From NCBI GenBank assembly GCA_027351145.1, contig DAIEIZ010000057.1, positions 1-6,651 of the forward strand: a DNA stretch of 6,651 nt. Reading direction: 5' to 3'. The stretch comes from Candidatus Moraniibacteriota bacterium (GTDB lineage Bacteria; Patescibacteriota; Minisyncoccia; Moranbacterales; UBA2206). The translations under genes and the position numbers were made by a program. Positions 1 through 5,309 of the stretch are shown here, in pieces. Below the pieces are notes generated by a model that was not told the DNA's origin, did not search any database, and worked only from the letters and a program-made list of their open reading frames with translations. Within the stretch, counting starts at the first letter, position 1; every line of letters begins with the position of its first letter.

Positions 1-474
1 CCAGTTCCCGCCAGTGCCGATGCTCTCTCGATGCTTTCATTGGCCAAGGAACGGGGTGTGCAAAAAGAATTGGTAATGGTTTTCAAATCAGCGGAAAAAA
101 GCGGAGTGAAGCTATCCGAGTCATATCAAAATTTCATTAAGGAAGTTGATCAAGAAGTGGAAATGGAAAAAAAAGAGGAGGAGCAAAAAGAAGAGGAAGA
201 AAAGAAAAATATCAGTGAAGAAGTACGGGCGTTTAAAGAGGCAGTGAAGCAGGGGTTTAAATTATTAGCTGACGAGATTAAATCGATAGATAAAAATCTA
301 ACCGAGAAGATGGTCGAACTTCAAGGATTAGTCGTCAAAGGCGAAAGCCAATCTGACGAACACAAAGCCGAGTTGGAAAGTGTTCTAAAAGACACGCACC
401 AAAAGGCGCAACTGATTGACAAAATTGTCAATCAAGTCAATGAGAATTTAAGAAAATTTAAAGAAACGAAATAA
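1..474 (+). CDS. HK97-type prohead protease, C-terminal part with acidic coiled-coil tail (5' partial)
   Basis: The frame is open from base 1 and its first residues, PVPASADALS, match the conserved 'VPANPDAL' end of the caudoviral prohead protease (peptidase family S78), so I read this as the 3' end of that gene rather than a new gene starting at the ATG at 31. The catalytic His/Ser region lies upstream and is not visible. The family cleaves the capsid protein's N-terminal delta domain and itself during prohead maturation. After the protease end (visible residues 1-45) comes a very Glu/Lys-rich stretch (about 48-69) and then a long predicted helix or coiled coil to residue 157. This tail is unusually long for a plain protease and could act as a scaffold domain (inference). 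It ends 4 nt before the capsid gene. Alternative: a separate scaffold protein starting at 31, 76 or 163. The protease assignment rests on one short motif plus gene position. Confidence 0.72.
   Translation, partial: PVPASADALSMLSLAKERGVQKELVMVFKSAEKSGVKLSESYQNFIKEVDQEVEMEKKEEEQKEEEEKKNISEEVRAFKEAVKQGFKLLADEIKSIDKNLTEKMVELQGLVVKGESQSDEHKAELESVLKDTHQKAQLIDKIVNQVNENLRKFKETK
413..434. repeat. 22-bp near-perfect palindrome inside the protease 3' end
   Basis: Two 10-base arms, TGATTGACAA and TTGTCAATCA, are perfect inverted complements separated by two bases (AA). A third half-site copy, GTCAAT, follows at 436-441. The element lies about 45 nt before the capsid gene start, within codons for LIDKIVNQVN. 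It could be a dimeric protein-binding site or a weak AT-rich RNA hairpin, but repeated Val-Asn codons may explain part of the pattern. Function is not established. Confidence 0.4.
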
Positions 475-478
475 TAAT

Positions 479-1636
479 ATGACTGAAATTAAAACATTAG
501 AACAAGTTGGAGAAGTTATTTCAGAAGTTTTGGAGAAATCTTTGCCGGAACTTGTGGGAAAAATTATTGATGGAAAACTTGAGGAAAAAGGAATCAATAA
601 ATTGGAAAAGAAAATTTTTGGTTCTGCCAAGGAAATTGAAGGCTTGGAGGGAAAAGAAAGAACAGCGCGATTTATTAAAGCTGTGTTTAATCGTGATAAG
701 GAAACTGCTATGGCGCTTGCTGGGAAGGCAATGACCGGTGGTACGGATGCCAATGGTGGCTATTTAGTACCCGATGAATTCCGCGCTGAGGTTGTGCGTA
801 TGGTTGAGGACTTTGGTATCGTGCGAAAATTAGCCAGAGTTATCCCGATGAAGCGCGACACGCTTAATTTGCCAAAAATCACCTCTTCAGTGACTGTATA
901 TTGGCCAGGTGAGGCAACTGCTGGAACAGCTAGTCAACCAGTGCTCGGTCAGGTTCAGCTTTTAGCCAAGACGATGGTTTGTCTTACTCCTCTTTCCAAC
1001 GAGCTCTTAGAAGATGCTGATATTGACACCGTTGGACTGTTGGTTGAATTGTTCGCAGAAGCAATTATCGGTGAAGAGGATAATCAGGGATTGATGGGTT
1101 CCGGTTCTCCTTTCACCGGAATAATGAGCGCTTCAGGAACTAATTTGGTGACAATGGCAAGTGGAAAGGAAACTTTTCAAGAACTTGATGCTGATGATCT
1201 TCGCGATTTGATTTCTCAAGTGAAAGTGATGGCTCTCCCGGGCGCTGCATTTTTTATGCACCGCAATGTTTGGGCGATTGTGCAGAAATTAAAGGAAAAC
1301 AGCCAACACATTGCTAGTTTTGCCAGCCCGATTGTGAGTGGTGATGCTTCGAAAGCAACTGGGATTGTCGGTTACATTTGGGGTTATCCAGTTTATCTTT
1401 CTGATAAAATCACTGGAACAACTGCAGTTTCTACTAAGTTTATGATTTTTGGAAACTTGAAGTTCCTCTATCTCGGAGACAGAAAGCAAATGACAGTGGA
1501 TATTTCTCAAGATGCGACCATTGGATCTGCTAATATGTTTGAATCAAACATGTCAGCTGTGAGAATTACTGAGAGAATTGCCTTGACTGTCGCGCTTGCA
1601 AGCGCCTTTGCGCTTTTGAAAACTGCCGCTTCCTAG
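479..1636 (+). CDS. Major capsid protein, HK97 fold
   Basis: This 385-residue protein has the layout of the HK97 family of major capsid proteins, which form the icosahedral shell. Residues 1 to about 85 are charged and helical and resemble a delta (scaffolding) domain removed by the prohead protease. A Gly-rich linker and the family hallmark NGGYLVP (92-98) then begin the mature shell domain. Further family-like parts are the E-loop region with its Leu-Pro-Lys segment (about 118-145), the helix around LSNELLEDADID (172-183), the GEEDNQGLMGSG segment (198-209) and the C-terminal RITERIA stretch. The length fits the family. The exact cleavage site cannot be read, but about residues 70-90 is plausible. 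The start follows the protease stop by 4 nt, with no Shine-Dalgarno sequence in the leader GAAATAATAAT. The 90-nt gap after it contains RNA hairpins that may affect stability or expression. Fold and role are very secure. Confidence 0.96.
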   Translation: MTEIKTLEQVGEVISEVLEKSLPELVGKIIDGKLEEKGINKLEKKIFGSAKEIEGLEGKERTARFIKAVFNRDKETAMALAGKAMTGGTDANGGYLVPDEFRAEVVRMVEDFGIVRKLARVIPMKRDTLNLPKITSSVTVYWPGEATAGTASQPVLGQVQLLAKTMVCLTPLSNELLEDADIDTVGLLVELFAEAIIGEEDNQGLMGSGSPFTGIMSASGTNLVTMASGKETFQELDADDLRDLISQVKVMALPGAAFFMHRNVWAIVQKLKENSQHIASFASPIVSGDASKATGIVGYIWGYPVYLSDKITGTTAVSTKFMIFGNLKFLYLGDRKQMTVDISQDATIGSANMFESNMSAVRITERIALTVALASAFALLKTAAS

Positions 1637-1658
1637 GTTTGGGGGGTTTGCCAGTTAT

Positions 1659-1690
1659 TTGGAGCTTGGCGATTATGTCGCCAGCTCCAA
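1659..1690 (+). promoter_or_regulatory. Strong stem-loop just after the capsid gene
   Basis: The arms TTGGAGCTTGGCG and CGCCAGCTCCAA pair over 12 base pairs with one bulged T, closing a 7-base loop (ATTATGT). No U-tract follows directly, so it is not a typical intrinsic terminator. It may be an mRNA 3'-end stabiliser, a partial terminator or a processing site that keeps capsid mRNA more abundant than that of the following genes (inference). The structure is visible; its role is not. Confidence 0.6.
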
Positions 1691-1701
1691 CCCTACGGGG
1701 T
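1690..1701 (+). promoter_or_regulatory. Small hairpin with a UACG tetraloop
   Basis: ACCC-TACG-GGGT forms a 4-bp stem closed by C(UACG)G, a member of the exceptionally stable UNCG tetraloop class. It abuts the larger hairpin before it. The ACCC arm could instead join a pairing between GGGTT (1644-1648) and AACCC (1689-1693), so the two folds exclude each other. It is a short structure and could be chance. Confidence 0.4.
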
Positions 1702-1726
1702 AGTAATTAAATCTAATTAAAAAACT

Positions 1727-1912
1727 ATGCCAAAGTTTATTGTTGAAACTAACAATATCTTTTACAAAGGAGCGCATTACGAAATTGGTGAGGAAGTCGA
1801 TATCGCCAAGGAAGACATGCCATCCTACGAAGGTGTTGTGAAGCCAAAAAAAGAGGAAAAAGCGAAGGATGAGAAGGCAAAAGACGTGAAGCCAAAAAAA
1901 GAGGAAAAATAA
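1727..1912 (+). CDS. Small Lys/Glu-rich protein between capsid and connector genes
   Basis: This 61-residue protein has a short folded-looking N-terminus (residues 1-37, beta-rich, with NIFYKGAHYEIGEEVDI) and a highly charged tail of Lys, Glu and Asp. The N-terminal pattern of hydrophobic strand, 'Y-x-x-G-x-x-Y-x-x-G-x-x-V', resembles small proteins commonly encoded beside phage capsid genes, whose function is mostly unknown. The tail carries two identical VKPKKEEK copies (38-45 and 54-61) around a degenerate AKDEKAKD. The start is the only ATG consistent with the frame, after an A/T-rich leader ending AAAAAACT, with no Shine-Dalgarno. Stem-loops flank the gene on both sides, setting it apart from the tightly packed genes downstream. 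A head-associated accessory role is possible from position alone; I do not assign one. Confidence 0.75.
   Translation: MPKFIVETNNIFYKGAHYEIGEEVDIAKEDMPSYEGVVKPKKEEKAKDEKAKDVKPKKEEK
1838..1909 (+). repeat. Exact 24-bp direct repeat (two copies, 48-bp period)
   Basis: The copies at 1838-1861 and 1886-1909 are identical and encode the two VKPKKEEK segments. The 24 bp between them encode the related AKDEKAKD, whose two halves (GCGAAGGATGAG and GCAAAAGACGTG) are diverged. Each long copy contains an A7 run. This looks like an in-frame tandem expansion of a charged tail (period 16 codons), so length could vary between relatives. Confidence 0.85.
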
Positions 1913-1922
1913 AATCTTTGTC

Positions 1923-1960
1923 GCTGTTTGTTAGGTTTTGTTGCTTTCCTAGCTAACAGC
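1923..1960 (+). promoter_or_regulatory. Stem-loop between the 61-residue gene and the connector gene
   Basis: The arms GCTGTTTGTTAGG (1923-1935) and CCTAGCTAACAGC (1948-1960) form 12 pairs, including one G-U, with a single T-T mismatch around a 12-base T-rich loop. The connector start codon is 17 nt downstream. The following sequence is A/T-rich but lacks an immediate U-run, so a weak terminator, attenuator or processing site is as likely as a true terminator. Role inferred from position only. Confidence 0.5.
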
Positions 1961-1977
1961 AATAAGCATTTTATATT

Positions 1978-2526
1978 ATGACTACGCTTGCAAAAATAAA
2001 ATCATATCTCGGAATTACCGATAGCACTTCGGACGCTGTTTTGACTGAATTGATTGCCAATATTTCGGCATTTATTGAAAAGGTGCTGGGAAGAAAAATC
2101 GTAAAACTGACGGACCCAAACAGGTACACTGAATATTTTGATGGCACGCGAGAATTGCTGGTCAAGAATTTTCCGGTGATTGTGGTTGATTCGATTAAAT
2201 ATAATTCTGGTACGCTATCAAGTCCGAGTTGGCAAACGATTGATGCGCAAAATTATGCTGTTTATCTTGGAGAGGGAAAAATTGTCGGAATGGGTAGCTT
2301 TCCAAAAGGTTATCAAAATATCCAAGTAATCTATAACGGCGGATTTGATACTGTGCCGGATGATATAGAGCTGATAGCCAAACAACTCGTTGCTAAGGCT
2401 TTTGAACAAAGGAGAGCGCAAGGTAAGGCCACAGAAGCCCTCGGCGGAGCGAGAATTGATTGGAAAGATGAGATTTCAACGGAGCAAAAAATGATTTTGG
2501 AAAAATATAAAAATTTATCGATATGA
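1978..2526 (+). CDS. Head-tail connector protein, HK97 gp6-like
   Basis: This 182-residue protein matches the gp6-like connector family, whose members form a ring under the portal and connect it to the neck. The visible hallmarks are the N-terminal helical part with KIKSYLGI (6-13) and a helix containing ELIANISAFIEKVLGRKI (24-41). These are followed by the strand YTEYFDGT (50-57), the hydrophobic FPVIVVDSI (65-73) and the characteristic YNGGFDTVPDDI (119-130), which leads into the final helix with AKAFEQRR (139-146). Length is typical or slightly long for the family. The ATG lies 17 nt after a stem-loop and has no Shine-Dalgarno. The stop overlaps the next start in an ATGA arrangement (2523-2526), implying translational coupling to the head closure gene. 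Position directly downstream of capsid supports the call. Confidence 0.88.
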   Translation: MTTLAKIKSYLGITDSTSDAVLTELIANISAFIEKVLGRKIVKLTDPNRYTEYFDGTRELLVKNFPVIVVDSIKYNSGTLSSPSWQTIDAQNYAVYLGEGKIVGMGSFPKGYQNIQVIYNGGFDTVPDDIELIAKQLVAKAFEQRRAQGKATEALGGARIDWKDEISTEQKMILEKYKNLSI

Positions 2527-2828
2527 AAAGTTTTTTTACAGTCAGTTTCACGACAAAACGCTTAACACAAACGGGCGATAAATCTGCTTATGTTGCAACG
2601 TCAGTAAGTGGCGCGGGAATGCTCAGGCAACTGGATGAAAAAACGGAAACATTAAATAGCATTCAATTTGGGGAGGGTTACCGGATGATGATTGAAACCA
2701 GCAAAGATGTTGTTGCGACCGATAAATTGGTTATTGATAGTGTGGAATATGAAGTGCGAGGCGTGAAAAGCGAGAGTATGGGTTCATTAGCGTTAAAAGA
2801 ATTATTGTTGGTTAAGAAAAAAGCATGA
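2523..2828 (+). CDS. Probable head closure / head-tail joining protein
   Basis: This 101-residue protein is mostly beta strand by pattern, with a DKLVIDSVEYEVRGV segment in the C-terminal half. That resembles the 'iqi-dg-v-yeV' strands of small head-tail adaptors (SPP1 gp16 / HK97 gp7 type), which close the connector pore after DNA packaging. The sequence signal is weak; the main support is location between the gp6-like and gp10-like genes and the right size. It overlaps both neighbours through ATGA junctions (2523-2526 and 2825-2828), so the three genes are probably translated as a coupled set. No Shine-Dalgarno is seen before either junction, consistent with reinitiation by terminating ribosomes. 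An uncharacterised neck protein is the alternative. Confidence 0.6.
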   Translation: MKSFFTVSFTTKRLTQTGDKSAYVATSVSGAGMLRQLDEKTETLNSIQFGEGYRMMIETSKDVVATDKLVIDSVEYEVRGVKSESMGSLALKELLLVKKKA

Positions 2829-3280
2829 TCTCGATTACTATCAAAAATTTAGCGGAATTCCAAAAAACAATTTCCGCTTATCCGGAAAAATCAGCAAGGA
2901 ATTTCAATGACGCGATTAAAAAAAGTTTGTTAATAATTCAAAGAGCGGCGACAACCAGGGGACGAATGCCGAGAGATACCGGAGCATTAGCATCCGGTTG
3001 GGAATTAAATGTTGGAACATTGAGAGGAATATTAAAAAATAAAATGCAATATGCGATTTTTGTTCATGAGGGAACTGGAATTTTTGGCCCGTTCAAAAGA
3101 CCAATAGTGCCAAAAACGAAACCATTTCTCGCTTGGCAAAAAGATGGCATATGGCATTTTGCGAAAAGTGTTCGCGGAATGAAAGCGAGGCCATTTTTGC
3201 AACAAGCAGTAACAGAGAAAGAAGAAGAGGTGAATAAAATTTTTAATGAAGCATTGGTCAAAACGCTAAAACAAGTTTAA
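2825..3280 (+). CDS. HK97 gp10-like head-tail/tail component protein
   Basis: This 151-residue protein carries the hallmarks of the HK97 gp10 family of neck or tail-joining proteins. They are PRDTGALASGW (49-59), YAIFVHEGTGIFGP (76-89), a central segment rich in Pro, Lys and Trp, and RGMKARPFLQQA (117-128) near the end. A long N-terminal helix (about 10-42) and a C-terminal charged helix complete the typical layout. The family sits at the interface between head and tail and is found in many siphoviruses and transfer-agent particles. The start overlaps the previous stop (ATGA), and the next gene begins after a 4-nt gap, so this lies in the middle of the neck operon. Family assignment is secure; the exact structural position in this particle is inferred. 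Confidence 0.88.
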   Translation: MISITIKNLAEFQKTISAYPEKSARNFNDAIKKSLLIIQRAATTRGRMPRDTGALASGWELNVGTLRGILKNKMQYAIFVHEGTGIFGPFKRPIVPKTKPFLAWQKDGIWHFAKSVRGMKARPFLQQAVTEKEEEVNKIFNEALVKTLKQV

Positions 3281-3284
3281 AGCT

Positions 3285-3707
3285 ATGTCATTTACAGCTA
3301 TCAGAACAAAAATTAAAGCCAAACTTGACGCACAAAAAGGCACAGGCAAGCCATTAGTTGACGTTTTTCAAGAAAATAGAATCGGCTTTAGCGGTTATCC
3401 TTCGGCGACATTCGAGCCGAGTGATATGGAAAGTGATTTTGAAACTAACAAACAAAATTTACGTAAATATGTTTTTCGAATTTATCTGCATCAAGAAATT
3501 GAAAAGGTGGGAAATGATGGAGCGATTGGAATTTTATGCAGTTTACTTGATATGATTATTCAAGATTTTGAAGCGGATTTTAGCCTAGGTGGCGTGGTAG
3601 TTTATTGCAATCCTGTTCCGGTTAATTGGGGACTGTATGACGAGGGAGCGGGCAAGGTGAAATATGCCGAAATTAAGTTGGAGTGTTATGTTAGCGCGGA
3701 TGTCTAA
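3285..3707 (+). CDS. Tail terminator / tail completion protein
   Basis: This 140-residue protein fits the tail terminator group (lambda gpU / SPP1 gp17-like), which caps the growing tail tube and binds it to the head. It starts with a helix (AIRTKIKAKLDAQ, 5-17) and then has the recognisable GYPSATFEPSDMESDFETN segment (37-55), a motif seen in phage proteins at this position where a mixed strand is followed by an acidic turn. Next come strands with RKYVFRIYLHQE (60-71), a central helix, and a final strand pair including KYAEIKLECYV. It follows the gp10-like gene by 4 nt and precedes the tail tube region, which is the expected place. The leader has no Shine-Dalgarno, so coupling to upstream translation is likely. 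The call relies on both pattern and order. Confidence 0.72.
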   Translation: MSFTAIRTKIKAKLDAQKGTGKPLVDVFQENRIGFSGYPSATFEPSDMESDFETNKQNLRKYVFRIYLHQEIEKVGNDGAIGILCSLLDMIIQDFEADFSLGGVVVYCNPVPVNWGLYDEGAGKVKYAEIKLECYVSADV

Positions 3708-3732
3708 ATAATAATTTTTTAAAATAATTAAT

Positions 3733-3888
3733 ATGCAAACAAATCAAAAAAATAAGATGATGACGGGGAAAGAAAAGCAAGTCAAAAACAAAGAGCTTTT
3801 CTATTATCCCGATCATGATGTTTCGGTCGAGGCATCATCGAAAGAAGAAGCGGACGAACTGCTGAAAGAGAAATTAAGCAAAAAATAA
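3733..3888 (+). CDS. Small 51-residue protein before the tail tube gene
   Basis: A complete 51-codon frame runs from ATG 3733 to TAA 3886-3888, filling most of the gap between the terminator and tube genes (25 and 26 nt remain on the sides). The protein has a Lys/Asn/Gln-rich N-terminus, then ELFYYPDHDVSVEASSKEEA (21-40) and a charged helix ending KLSKK. The strand followed by 'V-E-A-S-S-K-E-E-A' and a helix looks like a real small fold of the kind often seen as short hypothetical proteins in phage tail regions. Its A/T-rich leader (TTAAAATAATTAAT) resembles those of its neighbours. I do not recognise a specific family or function; a minor tail or accessory role is guessed only from position. 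Its short length means that automatic gene calling could easily miss it. Confidence 0.72.
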   Translation: MQTNQKNKMMTGKEKQVKNKELFYYPDHDVSVEASSKEEADELLKEKLSKK

Positions 3889-3914
3889 TTTAACTAATTT
3901 TAACAAATAAAACT

Positions 3915-4880
3915 ATGTTTATCGGACGAAAATATCAAGTGGGAATTGGAAAAGAAGCAACGCGAGGCACTGCCGTTGTGCCAACTTTTTGGCTTCCCAA
4001 GTTGGAAGTGTCAGTGGAAAATAAGGAGCAATATCTTGACAGCGAGGCATCAATGGGAAATATCCACGATTCTGATTTGGCGAGAATAGTCAAGGAATGG
4101 TCCGAGGGTGAAATTACCGGACACGTACGAGATAAGAGTTTTGGTTTATTCTTACTTTCTGCTTTTGGCGCAGTTAGTTCGGCAGTCAAAGAGACCACGG
4201 CATATAATCATACTTTTACGGTGGCAAATGCCAATAATCATCAGTCATTGACCGTGGAGGTCAAAAATGACCTTGAGCAGTTGAAATATGCCCGCGCCGT
4301 GCTGAACAGTCTAAAAATCAGTGCGCAAGTTGGTAAGTTTGTGGAATTTGCAGTCGGAATGAAAGCAATTAAAGGTGTGACCGCAGCCAATACGCCGGCA
4401 TATGTGACGGAGAATGAATTTATCAGCAAAAACATTACTTTCAAAACAGCTACTAATATTGCCGGTTTGGCTGCTGCTTCGGCGATTAGCGTGAAGAGTA
4501 TTGAATTGTCGATTGATAAAAATGTGGATGACTTGGAAGTCCTGGGTTCAGTTGCTCCGGCTGATTATGCTAATAAGGAATTTAAGGTTGAGGGTGTGAT
4601 TGAAGCGAGTTTTGAGAATTTGGCCGATTTCAAGGCGGTATTTGAAGCAGGAACACTGAAAGCGATGCGCATTGATATCACAAATAGTGATGTTACTATC
4701 GGCGCTACATCAAACCCTGAGCTCAAAATTGACCTAGCCTCGGTTTCTTTCCAAGATTGGTCACGAAAGAGCGGAAATGGTGAAATCGTGTCACAGACAA
4801 TCAAATTCAAGGCGCATTACAGCTTGGCTGATACGAAGATGATTGAGGCGGTTTTGACTAATCTGCAAACAGCGTATTAA
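3915..4880 (+). CDS. Major tail tube protein (two-domain type)
   Basis: This 321-residue protein fits the siphovirus tail tube (major tail) proteins that stack into the hollow DNA conduit. The N-terminal GKEATRGTAVVPTFWLP (12-28) is a frequent opening of this family, followed by the strand LEVSVENK (30-37), a loop, and a strand-helix unit with GEITGHVRDKSFGLFLLSAFG (65-85, quoted in parts here as a region). A second, similar unit begins around residue 190 with KSIELSIDKN (194-203) and again has a strand, loop, strand, then helix, with ENLADFKAVFEAG. The whole therefore looks like two tandem tube domains, which explains a length about twice that of single-domain tube proteins. The start ATG follows the leader AACAAATAAAACT without a Shine-Dalgarno. 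Chaperone and tape measure genes follow, as expected. Function is secure; the duplication is inferred by eye. Confidence 0.85.
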   Translation: MFIGRKYQVGIGKEATRGTAVVPTFWLPKLEVSVENKEQYLDSEASMGNIHDSDLARIVKEWSEGEITGHVRDKSFGLFLLSAFGAVSSAVKETTAYNHTFTVANANNHQSLTVEVKNDLEQLKYARAVLNSLKISAQVGKFVEFAVGMKAIKGVTAANTPAYVTENEFISKNITFKTATNIAGLAAASAISVKSIELSIDKNVDDLEVLGSVAPADYANKEFKVEGVIEASFENLADFKAVFEAGTLKAMRIDITNSDVTIGATSNPELKIDLASVSFQDWSRKSGNGEIVSQTIKFKAHYSLADTKMIEAVLTNLQTAY

Positions 4881-4901
4881 TAATTTAATCTAAAAAAGCA
4901 A

Positions 4902-5309
4902 ATGAACAGGGAAACAAAAGAATTGATTACGTCTATCGATAATCATAAGGTTGCTATTAAAATGTGGCTAACAGAAAAAGAGAATAGGCTCATCCAAAAA
5001 TTTTGGGCGGGGCAAGCTACGATTTCCGAGAAGGCTGATGCGGATAATATTAAGGAGGATGACGTGACAATCGATATCACCAAAAGTCCGGAAACTATTC
5101 TTAAATATTATGACGTACTCACAGAAGCGCATGTCTATTCTTTGGATGGTGATTCTGACAATATTGTTGAAAGATTACAGGATTTAAGAAAAGAGGAATT
5201 TCGTGAGGTGATTGATTTTATCAATAAAATCACCAAGGTGGAAGATAAAAAAAAACTAGAGACGCCGAGCAATATTGGCGACTCCTTAATAGCGGAGAAT
5301 CAGAACTGA
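4902..5309 (+). CDS. Tail assembly chaperone G
   Basis: This 135-residue acidic, helical protein sits between the tail tube and tape measure genes, the invariant position of the tail assembly chaperone (lambda gpG type), which is thought to coat the tape measure protein and recruit tube subunits. It contains an N-terminal helix with AIKMWLTEKENRLIQKFW, an acidic middle with ADADNIKEDDVTIDI, and a helical end with RKEEFREVIDFINKITK. The last 17 residues (LETPSNIGDSLIAENQN) lie after the A9 run and would be absent from the frameshifted form. The TGA stop is at 5307-5309. The start at 4902 has an A-rich leader (AAAAAAGCAA) and no Shine-Dalgarno. Sequence conservation of G is low between phages, so the call rests mainly on position plus the frameshift context. 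Confidence 0.82.
   Translation: MNRETKELITSIDNHKVAIKMWLTEKENRLIQKFWAGQATISEKADADNIKEDDVTIDITKSPETILKYYDVLTEAHVYSLDGDSDNIVERLQDLRKEEFREVIDFINKITKVEDKKKLETPSNIGDSLIAENQN

Noticed and set aside
507..734. A 75-codon + strand frame within the capsid gene
   Set aside because: It overlaps the capsid N-terminus in another frame, is Trp/Arg/Lys-rich without family features, and the capsid frame is certain.
448..753. A 101-codon open frame on the - strand
   Set aside because: Antisense to the protease end and capsid delta domain; Ser/Pro/Phe-rich composition and no recognisable domain.
1648..1676. Promoter-like TTGCCA with GATTAT 17 bases on
   Set aside because: The -10 match is poor and the whole region is taken up by the post-capsid hairpin; not enough to call a promoter.
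1659..1701. Intrinsic terminator after the capsid gene
   Set aside because: The stems are good but no U-tract follows; TAGTAATTAAATC is too mixed. Kept as a stem-loop of unknown role.
1846..1897. A7 runs in the 61-residue gene as a frameshift site
   Set aside because: No meaningful extended frame follows in -1 or +1, and the runs follow from Lys codons in the repeat.
3935..4810. Three - strand open frames opposite the tail tube gene
   Set aside because: All are antisense to a well-supported gene and show no family features or plausible leaders.
5307..5309. TGA of G as a recoded sense codon (code 4 or 25)
   Set aside because: TGA also ends the connector and closure genes at sensible overlaps, and reading through here meets TAG soon after (5322-5324).
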